From: Polynucleobacter sp. AP-Elch-400A-B2
Lineage (GTDB): Bacteria; Pseudomonadota; Gammaproteobacteria; Burkholderiales; Burkholderiaceae
NCBI RefSeq assembly: GCF_018688355.1
Contig: NZ_CP061317.1
Span: 1,868,091-1,932,090, forward strand
Length of the DNA: 64,000 nt
Reading direction: 5' to 3'
The first letter of the stretch is position 1. Each line of letters starts with the position of its first letter. The position numbers and the translations under genes are program-made. Of the stretch, positions 42,182 through 52,188 are shown in pieces. Below the pieces are notes generated by a model. It was not told the origin of the DNA and did not search any database. It was given only the letters and a program-made list of their open reading frames with translations.

Positions 42182-43702
42182 ATGGCAACGAACTATTTAA
42201 AGAAAATTTTATCGGCCCGAGTCTACGATGTAGCCAGGGAAACAGAGCTCCAAGTAGCCCCCGAACTCACTAAGCGCTTAGGCAATCAAGTACTGCTCAA
42301 AAGAGAGGATAACCAGCCGGTTTTCTCATTCAAATTACGTGGCGCCTATAACAAAATGGCCCATTTGCCCCCAGAAGCTTTAAAAAGGGGGGTAATTGCC
42401 GCTTCAGCAGGCAATCATGCCCAAGGCGTCGCTTTAGCGGCAGCCAAAATGAAGTGCAAAGCAGTCATCGTGATGCCCCTCACCACCCCTAGTCTCAAAA
42501 TCGATGCCGTGAAGGCGCGCGGCGGCTCCTGGGTAGAGGTGATTTTACATGGCGAATCCTATAGCGATGCCTTTAAATACTCTGAGCTTTTAGAGAAAAA
42601 GCGGGGGCTTACCTTCGTTCACCCTTTTGATGACCCCGATGTGATTGCAGGACAAGGCACGATTGCCTTGGAGATCTTTCAGCAGCACCAAGAGCCGATT
42701 GATGCCATTTTTGTGGCCATTGGTGGTGGCGGTCTAATCGCTGGCATTGGGGAATATGTCAAAGCGGTCAGCCCCAAGACTAAAGTCATCGGCGTTCAAT
42801 CAGTCGACTCGGATGCGATGAGAAGATCACTTGAAGCCAACAAGCGCATCGAGATGAAAGATGTAGGTCTTTTCTCGGACGGAACAGCAGTGAAGTTGGT
42901 TGGCAAAGAAACTTTCCGCATTTGCAAACGTGTAGTTGATGACATCATCACCGTGAATACCGATGAAATCTGTGCTGCAATCAATGATGTTTTCACAGAC
43001 ACCCGCAGCATTCTGGAGCCGGCTGGCGCTTTAGCTATTGCCGGTATGAAAAAGTATGTAGATAAGCATCGCCTGAAAAAGAAAACATTGGTAGCGATTG
43101 CTTGTGGTGCCAATATGAATTTCAGTCGCCTACGCTTTGTCGCAGAACGTGCTGACGTGGGCGAATTCCGCGAAGCTGTTTTTGCCGTGACGATTCCAGA
43201 GGAGCGCGGCTCCTTCAGACGCTTCTGTGAATTACTCGGTAATCGCAATGTCACTGAATTTAACTATCGCATTGCTGATCAAAGTGAAGCCCATATTTTT
43301 GTCGGTATCGGAACGCAAAAGGCGAGTGATAGCAGCACGATTGCAAAGCATTTCCGTAAGGCCAAGTTTGCAACGATTGATCTAACCCATGATGAGCTAG
43401 CGAAGTCACACTTACGCCATATGGTGGGCGGCCGCTCAGCCCTCGCTCAAGATGAGTTGCTTTATCGCTTTGAATTTCCGGAGCGCCCAGGCGCACTGAT
43501 GAAGTTCCTCACCAGCATGGCGCCGAACTGGAATATCAGCCTGTTTCATTATCGTAATCATGGTGCAGACTATGGCCGTATTCTCGTTGGCTTACAAGTG
43601 CCTAAAAATGAACAGAAGAAGTTCCAAAACTTCTTAGCGTCACTCGGCTATCCACATTGGAATGAAACAGATAATCCGGCTTATCGCCTATTTCTCAAAT
43701 AA
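42182..43702 (+). CDS. ilvA: Threonine ammonia-lyase (threonine deaminase), biosynthetic
   Basis: PLP enzyme that converts threonine to 2-oxobutanoate, first step of isoleucine synthesis. The PLP lysine is Lys51 in FSFKLRGAYNK, and the phosphate-binding loop GGGGLIAGIG is near residue 183. The C-terminal third (about 330-506) contains two ACT-like regulatory subdomains, so this is the long, isoleucine-inhibited form, not the short catabolic TdcB. Length 506 is typical. It starts a forward group ilvA, 5'-nucleotidase, queF with 13-base and 1-base junctions. Confidence 0.96.
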   Translation: MATNYLKKILSARVYDVARETELQVAPELTKRLGNQVLLKREDNQPVFSFKLRGAYNKMAHLPPEALKRGVIAASAGNHAQGVALAAAKMKCKAVIVMPLTTPSLKIDAVKARGGSWVEVILHGESYSDAFKYSELLEKKRGLTFVHPFDDPDVIAGQGTIALEIFQQHQEPIDAIFVAIGGGGLIAGIGEYVKAVSPKTKVIGVQSVDSDAMRRSLEANKRIEMKDVGLFSDGTAVKLVGKETFRICKRVVDDIITVNTDEICAAINDVFTDTRSILEPAGALAIAGMKKYVDKHRLKKKTLVAIACGANMNFSRLRFVAERADVGEFREAVFAVTIPEERGSFRRFCELLGNRNVTEFNYRIADQSEAHIFVGIGTQKASDSSTIAKHFRKAKFATIDLTHDELAKSHLRHMVGGRSALAQDELLYRFEFPERPGALMKFLTSMAPNWNISLFHYRNHGADYGRILVGLQVPKNEQKKFQNFLASLGYPHWNETDNPAYRLFLK

Positions 43703-43715
43703 GAGTTAATCCTTA

Positions 43716-44624
43716 ATGTCATTCACACTCACCGGAAAACTCGTTGTTGCGATTTCATCGCGCGCACTATTTGATTTCGAGGAAGAGAATCGTATTTTTG
43801 AATCCACTGATGACAGCGCCTATATGAAATTGCAATTAGAGCGCCTATCTAAAGCTGCTCAAACAGGCGTTGCTTTTCCATTGGTAAAGAAGTTGTTAGC
43901 CTTCAATGAAGATGGTGAGCAACGTGTCGAAGTGGTAATTCTCTCTCGCAATGACCCGGTTAGCGGCTTACGTGTGTTTCGTTCGGCTGAACACCATGGC
44001 CTTCATTTGGAACGCGGTGTATTTACCAGAGGGCGCCCACCCTATCACTACCTGCGCTCTTTGCATGCCAATTTGTTTCTCTCTGCAAATGAGGATGATG
44101 TGCGTGCCACAATTGATGCAGGCTTTCCTGCAGCTCGCGTCTATCCAGAATCCAGTAAGACTGCGGAGTCTCACCCCAATGAAATCCGCATTGCATTTGA
44201 CGGAGATGCCGTTCTCTTTTCCGATGAAGCTGAGCAAGTATTCCAAAGTGAAGGCTTAGTAGCCTTTGTGGATCATGAAAGTAAAAAAGCCGCGATCCCT
44301 CTGCCGCCTGGCCCATTCAAACCTTTGTTAGAAGCGCTCCATCGTTTACAACGTACTACTAGCGAGAAAGGGATGCGCATTCGCACTGCCTTGGTAACCG
44401 CTCGCTCTGCACCTGCACATGAGCGCGCTATACGTACGCTGATGGCCTGGGGTGTTGATGTTGATGAAGCCATGTTCCTTGGTGGACTTTCCAAAAGCGA
44501 ATTCCTCCGCGAGTTCGAGCCCGACTTTTTCTTTGATGACCAAACGGGTCACTGCCAATCTGCTGCTTCAGTAGCTCCGACTGGTCACGTGGTATCCGGC
44601 GTATCCAATAAGCCTAAAAACTAA
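43716..44624 (+). CDS. 5'-nucleotidase (cytosolic PF06189 family)
   Basis: Protein of the bacterial 5'-nucleotidase family resembling eukaryotic cytosolic 5'-nucleotidase 1, expected to dephosphorylate nucleoside monophosphates. Visible family segments are VVAISSRALFDFEEENRIF at the start, VVILSRNDPVSGLRVF, IRIAFDGDAVLFSDEAE (the HAD-like acidic loop) and a late FLGGLSKSEFLREFEPDFFFDDQ. Length 302 is normal. It ends at the A of the queF start codon (TAATG), so translation is coupled. Substrate preference is not evident. Confidence 0.9.
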   Translation: MSFTLTGKLVVAISSRALFDFEEENRIFESTDDSAYMKLQLERLSKAAQTGVAFPLVKKLLAFNEDGEQRVEVVILSRNDPVSGLRVFRSAEHHGLHLERGVFTRGRPPYHYLRSLHANLFLSANEDDVRATIDAGFPAARVYPESSKTAESHPNEIRIAFDGDAVLFSDEAEQVFQSEGLVAFVDHESKKAAIPLPPGPFKPLLEALHRLQRTTSEKGMRIRTALVTARSAPAHERAIRTLMAWGVDVDEAMFLGGLSKSEFLREFEPDFFFDDQTGHCQSAASVAPTGHVVSGVSNKPKN

Positions 44625-45451
44625 TGTCGATACTTACACTTGGTCAAGCAACGCCATATCCCGATCAATATGATCCGAGTTTGCTATTCCCCATTCCCCG
44701 CTCCGAGAATCGCCTCAAACTCGATATCAAAGCAAATCAAGCTCTGCCTTTTGTAGGGGTCGATATTTGGAATGCTTTTGAGCTTAGCTGGCTGAATAAA
44801 AAAGGCAAACCTCAGATTGCCTTAGCAGAATTTCAGGTTCCAGCCGATTCGCCAAACATGATTGAGTCCAAATCATTCAAGCTCTACCTTAATAGTTTCA
44901 ATAGTGCCCGCTTTGACGATGAAGCAGCAGTGCGCGAACAATTGATCACTGATTTATCAGCTGTAGCAGGCAGCAAGATTGCTACCCGCATTAATCCAAC
45001 TGAAACGATTGCCAAAAAAGGTATGCAGGAGATGAGCGGTGTGCTGATGGACCGCCTTGATATCGAGATCGATCCAAGCTTACCTGCAGATCCCGCCTTA
45101 CTTGAAGCTAATGAATCTTTTGGACCAATCGAGCAATGCTTAGTTTCTCATTTACTCAAATCCAATTGCCCAGTGACTGGTCAACCAGATTGGGCTAGCG
45201 TGCAAATTCGTTATCAGGGCCGCCCGATTTTGGAAGAAGGTTTACTACGCTATCTGATTGGATTCAGGCAAAAGGGTGAGTTTCATGAGCATTGTGTTGA
45301 AACCATCTTCACCGATATCAAGCGCCAGTGCAAACCAGAAAAACTCTCTGTCTACGCGCGCTACACCCGACGTGGTGGGTTAGACATTAATCCCTTCCGC
45401 ACTGATCACAATGCGCCTTGGCCAGAAAATACTCGCCATGCGAGGCAGTAA
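44624..45451 (+). CDS. queF: NADPH-dependent 7-cyano-7-deazaguanine reductase (long form)
   Basis: Reduces preQ0 to preQ1 in the synthesis of the modified tRNA nucleoside queuosine. The nucleophile is Cys182 in SNCPVTGQPDW, and the QueF motif ESKSFKLYLNSFN (residues 81-93) binds NADPH. The 275-residue length places it in the bimodular YqcD/E. coli-type group rather than the 150-residue YkvM type. It overlaps the upstream nucleotidase by one base and is followed by a bidirectional terminator before ssb. Confidence 0.96.
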   Translation: MSILTLGQATPYPDQYDPSLLFPIPRSENRLKLDIKANQALPFVGVDIWNAFELSWLNKKGKPQIALAEFQVPADSPNMIESKSFKLYLNSFNSARFDDEAAVREQLITDLSAVAGSKIATRINPTETIAKKGMQEMSGVLMDRLDIEIDPSLPADPALLEANESFGPIEQCLVSHLLKSNCPVTGQPDWASVQIRYQGRPILEEGLLRYLIGFRQKGEFHEHCVETIFTDIKRQCKPEKLSVYARYTRRGGLDINPFRTDHNAPWPENTRHARQ

Positions 45452-45469
45452 ACAGATTAGTAATTAAAC

Positions 45470-45496
45470 AAAAAGCCCTTCTTTAAGGGCTCTTTG
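45470..45496. terminator. Bidirectional terminator between queF and ssb
   Basis: AGCCCTT (45474-45480) and AAGGGCT (45485-45491) pair perfectly around CTTT. A-rich sequence (AAACAAAA) precedes and TCTTTGTATT follows, so both strands have a usable U-tract. It lies midway between the convergent queF and ssb genes. Confidence 0.82.
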
Positions 45497-45524
45497 TATT
45501 AGGCAAAACGAATAAAAATAATCC

Positions 45525-45980
45525 TTAAAACGGAATATCGTCATCCATTGCGCCAAGGGATGCCGCATTAGAAGATGCTGGTGCAGAGTTCTCAACCGGC
45601 TTTGAGCGGCTATAGCTTTCACCACCATCACCACTGCCACCTACTGGCTTACCACCAAGCATTTGCATAGTTTCTGCAACGATCTCAGTGGAGTATTTTT
45701 CTTGGCCGCTAGCATCAGTCCATTTACGTGTGCGTAAACGACCTTCTACATAAACCTGTGAACCTTTTTTGAGATATTGACCAGCGATCTCTGCCAGTTT
45801 TCCAAAGAACGCAACACGGTGCCATTCTGTGGTTTCTTTCATTTCACCAGACTGCTTATCTTTGTAACGATCCGATGTCGCTACTGAAATATTAGTTACT
45901 GCGTCGCCGCTTGGCATATAACGCGTTTCTGGATCACGTCCTACGTTACCTACGATGATGACCTTATTTACCGAAGCCAT
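45525..45980 (-). CDS. ssb: Single-stranded DNA-binding protein
   Basis: Homotetrameric OB-fold protein that coats single-stranded DNA during replication and repair. The OB domain (residues 1-110) begins ASVNKVIIVGNVGRDPE and contains TEWHRVAFFGKLAEIAGQYLKKG. A glycine/serine-rich linker leads to the acidic protein-interaction tip MDDDIPF. Length 151 is at the short end for the family because of a compact linker. It lies downstream of the MFS gene on the same strand; ssb-MFS-uvrA order is conserved in Burkholderiales. Confidence 0.97.
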   Translation of the reverse strand: MASVNKVIIVGNVGRDPETRYMPSGDAVTNISVATSDRYKDKQSGEMKETTEWHRVAFFGKLAEIAGQYLKKGSQVYVEGRLRTRKWTDASGQEKYSTEIVAETMQMLGGKPVGGSGDGGESYSRSKPVENSAPASSNAASLGAMDDDIPF

Positions 45981-46061
45981 GTTGTCTCCCGAAGAAAAAT
46001 AATACGATTAATTAAATCTGAAATGTAGCTAAAAAAATAAATGGAATCAGTAAAGCTACAG

Positions 46062-47246
46062 CTATGCCTTTGCAGTTAAATCCTTTGAATCCACTACTTT
46101 TGCAGGTAATTCGCGCATCGACCAAGCAATTATAAGCCAGCACAAAAGCAATGCTGCACCCATGACAAAGACCGATAAATTACCATGGGCATCCATCAAC
46201 CAACCCCCAATAGCGGCGCCTGTAAAGAGGCCAATCGACTGGGTAGTGTTGTAAACGCCCAAAGCAGTTCCCTTGGATTCTTTTGCATAACGAGTCACCA
46301 ATGAGGGTTGCAGCGCCTCCAGCAGGTTAAAACCTACAAAGTAAACCAACAATGCCACTGCAATCAGCGTCACGGATGAGGCTTGAGTGAAGATGATTTC
46401 AGCAATAATCAGAAGAACGATTGCGATTAATAAAACCAGTCGTATACGCTGTTTTTTCTCACCGTATATTAAAAGCGGAACCATAAACACAAAAGAAAGT
46501 AAGACGACTGAGAGATAAACTTGCCAGTGTGCGCTCAGCGGAAATCCCGCTTGCTCTAATAGGCGTGGCACCACTAAAAACATAGCCACTTGGGTGGCGT
46601 TTAAAACAAACACTCCCACATTAAGGCGCATAAGCTCTGGGCGCAAAAATACCAGCTTCAGTGAATCTTGCTGTGCATAAACCTCAGGCTTGTTATTTGG
46701 CAATACAAAGTAAGCTACTACCATCGCTGCAGCACCTAAGATTGCCAATACTAAAAACATCCCGCTTAAGCTAATCATGCGATAAAGCGGGGCAGCAACA
46801 ACCAGCGAAACAGCAAACGATAATGAAATACTAACGCCGACCAAGGCCATGGCTTGACTGCGCACTTGCTCCCGAGTGAGGTCAGCAACCCAAGCAGAGA
46901 CCGCTGCAGAAATTGCTCCAGCGCCCATAACGCCCCTCCCAATGGCGATCCAAAGCAAATCGTCCTTTGCTGCGCAAATCAATGCTCCAGCAACAAATAA
47001 GGACAGACCCCATAAAACGACTTTTTTTCGACCAATTCGATCAGAAAGCCTGCCTAAGGGAATATGAAAGCAGGCCTGAACAATATTGAAAATGCCCAGT
47101 GCTAGCCCTATCAGGAGTGCTTGGTCGCCTCCAGGCAAGTCTTTGGCATGGATGCTAAAAACGGGCAAAAGCAGGAATAGGCCCAACATACGAAGGCCAA
47201 AGATGCCGGCTAAGGCCAGAGTGGAGCGAAGTTCAGAAGGATTCAT
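46062..47246 (-). CDS. MFS transporter (YajR-like family)
   Basis: Major facilitator superfamily permease with about 12 membrane helices. The cytoplasmic loop 2-3 carries the motif A variant GRLSDRIGRKKVV (about residues 62-74), typical of proton-driven antiporters. Residues 1-20 form the first helix. Length 394 suggests it lacks the C-terminal cytosolic YAM domain of E. coli YajR. Substrate unknown; this subgroup lies next to ssb and uvrA in related genomes. Divergent from uvrA across 37 bases. Confidence 0.88.
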   Translation of the reverse strand: MNPSELRSTLALAGIFGLRMLGLFLLLPVFSIHAKDLPGGDQALLIGLALGIFNIVQACFHIPLGRLSDRIGRKKVVLWGLSLFVAGALICAAKDDLLWIAIGRGVMGAGAISAAVSAWVADLTREQVRSQAMALVGVSISLSFAVSLVVAAPLYRMISLSGMFLVLAILGAAAMVVAYFVLPNNKPEVYAQQDSLKLVFLRPELMRLNVGVFVLNATQVAMFLVVPRLLEQAGFPLSAHWQVYLSVVLLSFVFMVPLLIYGEKKQRIRLVLLIAIVLLIIAEIIFTQASSVTLIAVALLVYFVGFNLLEALQPSLVTRYAKESKGTALGVYNTTQSIGLFTGAAIGGWLMDAHGNLSVFVMGAALLLCWLIIAWSMRELPAKVVDSKDLTAKA

Positions 47247-47283
47247 GGGAAAGAGCTATATTAACAAGTTACGCTAAAAAATC

Positions 47284-50175
47284 ATGAATAACGAAATCAA
47301 GATCCGCGGTGCCCGCACCCACAACCTCAAAAACATCAATCTAGATATCCCTAGAGAGAAATTAGTCGTCTTGACTGGCCTGTCTGGCTCAGGCAAAAGC
47401 TCATTGGCTTTTGACACCCTGTACGCCGAAGGTCAGCGTCGCTATGTAGAGTCCCTATCTGCTTATGCCCGCCAATTTTTGCAACTGATGGAAAAGCCTG
47501 ATGTCGATACGATTGAAGGCCTATCACCGGCAATCTCGATTGAGCAAAAAGCGACCAGCCATAATCCCCGCTCGACTGTGGGTACGGTTACAGAAATTCA
47601 TGATTACCTACGCTTATTGTTTGCGCGTGCTGGAACCCCGCACTGTCCAGACCATGATCTGCCATTAGAAGCGCAAAGCGTTTCTCAAATGGTCGATACC
47701 GTTTTAGCGATGCCAGAAGACACTAAGCTCATGATCTTGGCTCCCGTGGTGAGTGAGCGTAAGGGTGAGTTCGTAGACTTATTCCAAGATCTTCAGGCAC
47801 AAGGCTTTGTCCGCTTTCGCGTGCGCTCTGGCGGCGGTACAACCAATACAGCCAAAGCAGAGATCTTTGAAGTAGATCAATTGCCAGCATTAAAGAAGAA
47901 CGATAAGCATTCAATTGAAGTAGTCGTAGATCGCATTAAAGTGCGTCCGGATATTCAGCAGCGCGTAGCAGAATCTTTTGAAACTGCTCTACGCCTTGCT
48001 GATGGCAAAGCCATGATCGTCAATATGGACACGGGCAAGGAGATGATTTTCTCTAGCAAGTTTGCCTGCCCAATTTGCTCCTATTCATTACAAGAACTTG
48101 AGCCACGTCTCTTCTCTTTTAATAATCCGATGGGCGCATGTCCTTCTTGTGATGGCCTGGGCCATCAATCCTTCTTTGATCCTAAGCGCATTGTTGCTCA
48201 CCCAGACTTATCGCTGGCCTCTGGTGCAATTAAAGGCTGGGATCGTCGTAATCAGTTTTATTTCAAACTCTTACAAACACTTGCCAAGCATGGCGGGTTT
48301 GATGTCGAGAAACCTTTTGAGACCCTCAATAAGAAACAGCAAGATCTGATTTTATTAGGCTCGGGCGATATCACCATTCCTTTTGAATACATCAATGAGC
48401 GCGGTAAGAACAGTATTCGTGAACATGCCTTCGAAGGTATTGTTGCTAACTTTGAGCGTCGCTATCGCGAGACCGATTCGGCAACCGTTCGAGAAGAATT
48501 ATCACGCTACCAAAACGTACAAACGTGCCCGTCATGTAGTGGCAGTCGATTGCGCAAAGAAGCGCGCTTTGTCAAAGTCGGCGAAGGCAAGCAATCACGC
48601 GCGATTTATCAAATCAGCGCCCTTCCCTTAAAAGAAGCTAAAGAATATTTTGAGGCACTCGAACTCAAAGGTGCTAAACGAGAAATTGCCGATAAGATTG
48701 TGAAAGAAATTGGTTCACGTCTACGCTTTCTAAACGATGTCGGCTTAGACTACTTATCACTAGAGCGTAGTGCAGACACCCTCTCTGGTGGTGAAGCGCA
48801 GCGGATTCGCTTGGCATCACAGATTGGCTCTGGTCTCACAGGCGTCATGTACGTATTGGATGAACCCTCTATTGGCTTACATCAACGTGATAACGATCGC
48901 CTGATCGGTACCCTGAAGCATTTGCGTGACCTAGGCAACAGCGTGCTGGTGGTTGAGCATGATGAAGATATGATTCGCGCATCTGACTATGTGATTGATA
49001 TTGGTCCTGGTGCTGGAGTACATGGCGGTGAAGTCGTTGCCGAAGGGACTCCCGCAGAAGTAGAGGCAAATCCTAAATCACTCACTGGCGCCTACTTATC
49101 TGGTCGGGAGTGGATCGCCGTTCCTGAAAAACGTATTCCGGTAAATGATAAGTTCCTAGAAATCATTGGTGCGCGCGGTAACAACTTGCAGTCTGTTCAC
49201 GCCAAGATTCCTGTCGGTTTATTAAGCTGTGTCACTGGCGTATCTGGCTCAGGTAAATCTACCCTCATCAACGACACATTGCACCATGCAGTTGCACATC
49301 ATATCTACGGCTCTAATGCAGAACCTGCGGCGCATGATGCTATCAAAGGTCTAGAAAACTTTGACAAAGTTATTAGCGTAGATCAATCCCCGATTGGTAG
49401 AACTCCACGCTCAAACCCAGCGACTTACACTGGATTATTCACGCCCATCAGAGAACTCTTTTGTGGCGTACCCGCTGCACGCGAGCGCGGCTATGAAGCA
49501 GGACGCTTTTCTTTCAACGTCAAGGGTGGCCGTTGTGATGCCTGTGAAGGTGATGGCGTTATCAAAGTAGAAATGCATTTTTTACCAGACGTATATGTTC
49601 CTTGCGATGTCTGTCACGGTAAACGCTATAACCGCGAAACTCTAGACATTCGTTACAAGGGTAAGAATATCCATGAAGTGTTGTCGATGACTATCGAACA
49701 AGCCCATGAATTCTTTGAAGCTGTTCCAATCGTTAAACGTAAACTCAAAACCTTACTCGATGTGGGCTTAGGTTATGTAAAGTTAGGCCAAAGCGCCACG
49801 ACCTTGTCTGGTGGTGAGGCGCAACGCGTCAAACTTTCTTTAGAGCTTTCCAAACGCGATACCGGCAGAACCCTCTACATCTTGGATGAGCCGACTACAG
49901 GCTTGCATTTCCATGACATTCAATTATTGCTGACTGTTCTTCAGACCCTGAAGAAACAAGGCAACACAATCGTTATCATTGAGCACAACTTAGATGTGAT
50001 CAAAACTGCCGATTGGATTATTGACTTGGGACCTAAAGGTGGCGCTGGTGGTGGGCAGATCATCGCTACTGGAACGCCCGAGGAAGTGGCGAAGAATCCG
50101 GCTAGCTTTACCGGACACTACTTAGCGCCGCTATTGGTTCGCAAACAACCCGTTGCGGCTAAAAAGAAAAAATAA
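47284..50175 (+). CDS. uvrA: Excinuclease ABC subunit A
   Basis: DNA-damage recognition ATPase of nucleotide excision repair. Two ABC modules are present: Walker A1 GLSGSGKSS (residues 32-40) and a second GVSGSGKSTLIND near 652. Each half has an ABC signature (LSGGEAQRIRLA and LSGGEAQRVKLS). Two zinc modules are visible, CPICS...CPSCDG and CDACEGDG...CDVCHG. The full 963-residue length is preserved. No LexA-like operator was found in the short 37-base gap to the MFS gene. It converges on the antiporter with 22 bases between stops. Confidence 0.98.
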   Translation: MNNEIKIRGARTHNLKNINLDIPREKLVVLTGLSGSGKSSLAFDTLYAEGQRRYVESLSAYARQFLQLMEKPDVDTIEGLSPAISIEQKATSHNPRSTVGTVTEIHDYLRLLFARAGTPHCPDHDLPLEAQSVSQMVDTVLAMPEDTKLMILAPVVSERKGEFVDLFQDLQAQGFVRFRVRSGGGTTNTAKAEIFEVDQLPALKKNDKHSIEVVVDRIKVRPDIQQRVAESFETALRLADGKAMIVNMDTGKEMIFSSKFACPICSYSLQELEPRLFSFNNPMGACPSCDGLGHQSFFDPKRIVAHPDLSLASGAIKGWDRRNQFYFKLLQTLAKHGGFDVEKPFETLNKKQQDLILLGSGDITIPFEYINERGKNSIREHAFEGIVANFERRYRETDSATVREELSRYQNVQTCPSCSGSRLRKEARFVKVGEGKQSRAIYQISALPLKEAKEYFEALELKGAKREIADKIVKEIGSRLRFLNDVGLDYLSLERSADTLSGGEAQRIRLASQIGSGLTGVMYVLDEPSIGLHQRDNDRLIGTLKHLRDLGNSVLVVEHDEDMIRASDYVIDIGPGAGVHGGEVVAEGTPAEVEANPKSLTGAYLSGREWIAVPEKRIPVNDKFLEIIGARGNNLQSVHAKIPVGLLSCVTGVSGSGKSTLINDTLHHAVAHHIYGSNAEPAAHDAIKGLENFDKVISVDQSPIGRTPRSNPATYTGLFTPIRELFCGVPAARERGYEAGRFSFNVKGGRCDACEGDGVIKVEMHFLPDVYVPCDVCHGKRYNRETLDIRYKGKNIHEVLSMTIEQAHEFFEAVPIVKRKLKTLLDVGLGYVKLGQSATTLSGGEAQRVKLSLELSKRDTGRTLYILDEPTTGLHFHDIQLLLTVLQTLKKQGNTIVIIEHNLDVIKTADWIIDLGPKGGAGGGQIIATGTPEEVAKNPASFTGHYLAPLLVRKQPVAAKKKK

Positions 50176-50197
50176 TTCCATCAAAATTGATTTGTAA

Positions 50198-52177
50198 TCA
50201 GAGCAATTTAGACTCGGCTAAATCAGTCGCTTCTGAGTTGCCTGAGAGCACCAAGATATCGTTGGCTTGCAAACGCAATTCTGGGGTGAGCTCTAATTTG
50301 ACGTAGTCAGAGCCACCCACTTTTCGTCTGACTGCCTGCACGCTCACACCTTCATTTTCAAGATGCAACTCTTCAAGTGTCTGCCCAATACTGGCCGACT
50401 CAGGCAGTAAAGTAACTGAGTGTAAACGCCATGATTCCTTGGTGTCCACCTCATCATTAACGCCACGGAAGTAGCCGCGCAACAGGCTATAACGAGCTTC
50501 ACGTGCGCCAGTAATGCGACGCACCACCTTACGCATAGGCACACCCATGATCAGTAAGACGTGAGACGCCATCATCAAGCTACCTTCAATCAATTCCGGC
50601 ACTACCTCGGTCGCACCAGCTGCTTGCAACTTAGCTAAATCTGCATCGTCTTTAGTGCGTACCAATACTGTCATACCAGGACGCAAGTGCTCAACTTGAT
50701 GTAATACTTTAAAACTAGCTGGTGTATCCGCATAAGTAATCACCACGGCCTTTGCTCTTGACAGGCCGGCGGCTACTAAATAATTTTCTCGACTAGCATC
50801 ACCATAGACCACGTTATCTCCAGCAGCAGCGGCCTCCTTTACACGATCAGGATCCATGTCTAATGCAATGTAAGGAATTTTTTCTTGATCGAGCATGCGG
50901 GCTAAGCTTTGGCCTGAGCGACCAAAGCCACAAATGACCACATGATTTTCTGTACGGACACTTTTTACTGCTACACGTGTCAGTGCCAGTGATTGCAATA
51001 ACCACTCATTGCTAGAAAAACGCATCGCAATGCGATCGCTATGTTGAATTAAGAAAGGTGCGCCAAACATCGAAAGCAACATTGCCGCTAATATTGCCTG
51101 ACTCAAAGCGGGATCAATTAAATCTAAACCATCAATTTGATTTAAAAGTACGAAACCGAATTCACCAGCCTGCGCCAAACACAGGCCCGTCCGAATAGAG
51201 ATACCAGGACTTGAACCGAAAGCGCGTGACAATACAGCAATTAAACCGAACTTAAATATCAATGGGCCAATTAATAAGAGCAGAACTAGCATCCACTGTT
51301 GATGAATCACTTCAAAATCCAACAGCATGCCAACGGTAATAAAGAAGAGGCCCAAGAGCACGTCTTTGAAAGGCTTAACGTCCTCTTCCACTTGATGGCG
51401 ATAGGGCGTTTCAGCAATTAACATCCCTGCCAAGAAAGCCCCTAAGGCTAGCGATAAACCGAAGTGTTCAGTCAGTCCCGCCATCCCCAAAACAATCAAC
51501 AAGAGGTTGAGCATGAACAATTCTTGAGACCGCAGTTTAGCAACCAAACCGAACCAACGACTCATCAAGGTTTGGCCAATAACAAAAATCAGTACCAGAG
51601 CTACCGTGATCTTGATGGATGCTGCAGTGAGCGCTAAAAATAGGTCTCCAGGATTCTTACCGAGCGAAGGTAACAAAATCAGCAGGAAAACTACTGCTAA
51701 GTCCTGAAAGAGCAAAATACCGATGATGTTGCGCCCATGCTCGGTTTCAATTTCAGAGCGATCAGAAATGAGTTTGGTAACGATCGCTGTGGAGGACATC
51801 GCTAAAGCGCCCCCCAGCGCTATAGCAGCCTGCCAAGAAATAGGGTAAATCCAGTTCATCAAGAGGCTGGCTGGGACTGCCAACAGCATGGTCAAAACGA
51901 CCTGACTACCACCCAAGCCAAATACGATGGTTCGCATGGCCCGTAGCTTATGGAGGTTGAATTCCAGGCCAATTGAGAACATCAAGAAAACCACGCCAAA
52001 TTCAGCCAAATACTTGACTGTGGCGGAATCATTGGCCAAACCAAGGGCATGTGGCCCAATCAGGACGCCAATAGCCAGATAGCCCAAAATAGGGGGTAGT
52101 CCAAAATAGCGGAAAATAACTACTCCGGCCACCGCGGAGGCCAGCAAGATGAGAGTTAACTGAAGGACTGACGGCAT
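50198..52177 (-). CDS. CPA2-family cation:proton antiporter with RCK domains (KefB/YbaL-like)
   Basis: Inner-membrane K+/H+ antiporter of the monovalent cation:proton antiporter-2 family. Residues 1-380 hold about 12 helices with the GLALGAFLAG-type and VVFLMFSIGLEF segments. A TrkA-N (RCK) NAD-binding domain follows (about 415-530; VICGFGRSGQSLARML), then a TrkA-C domain (about 575-655). Length 659 is typical of YbaL. Its start is 11 bases from divergent kdsD, and it is a usual neighbour of the kds-lpt operon in Burkholderiales. Ion and regulatory ligand cannot be determined. Confidence 0.9.
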   Translation of the reverse strand: MPSVLQLTLILLASAVAGVVIFRYFGLPPILGYLAIGVLIGPHALGLANDSATVKYLAEFGVVFLMFSIGLEFNLHKLRAMRTIVFGLGGSQVVLTMLLAVPASLLMNWIYPISWQAAIALGGALAMSSTAIVTKLISDRSEIETEHGRNIIGILLFQDLAVVFLLILLPSLGKNPGDLFLALTAASIKITVALVLIFVIGQTLMSRWFGLVAKLRSQELFMLNLLLIVLGMAGLTEHFGLSLALGAFLAGMLIAETPYRHQVEEDVKPFKDVLLGLFFITVGMLLDFEVIHQQWMLVLLLLIGPLIFKFGLIAVLSRAFGSSPGISIRTGLCLAQAGEFGFVLLNQIDGLDLIDPALSQAILAAMLLSMFGAPFLIQHSDRIAMRFSSNEWLLQSLALTRVAVKSVRTENHVVICGFGRSGQSLARMLDQEKIPYIALDMDPDRVKEAAAAGDNVVYGDASRENYLVAAGLSRAKAVVITYADTPASFKVLHQVEHLRPGMTVLVRTKDDADLAKLQAAGATEVVPELIEGSLMMASHVLLIMGVPMRKVVRRITGAREARYSLLRGYFRGVNDEVDTKESWRLHSVTLLPESASIGQTLEELHLENEGVSVQAVRRKVGGSDYVKLELTPELRLQANDILVLSGNSEATDLAESKLL

Positions 52178-52188
52178 ATACTCACCCC

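Noticed and set aside
45981..46061. GTAGCT...AGCTAC pair between ssb and the MFS gene
   Set aside because: The loop is over 20 bases and A-rich, giving a weak structure; no clear terminator on the reverse strand.
47247..47283. Possible SOS (LexA) operator before uvrA, and likewise before ruvC
   Set aside because: No CTGT-N8-ACAG-like dyad is present in the uvrA gap or before ruvC.
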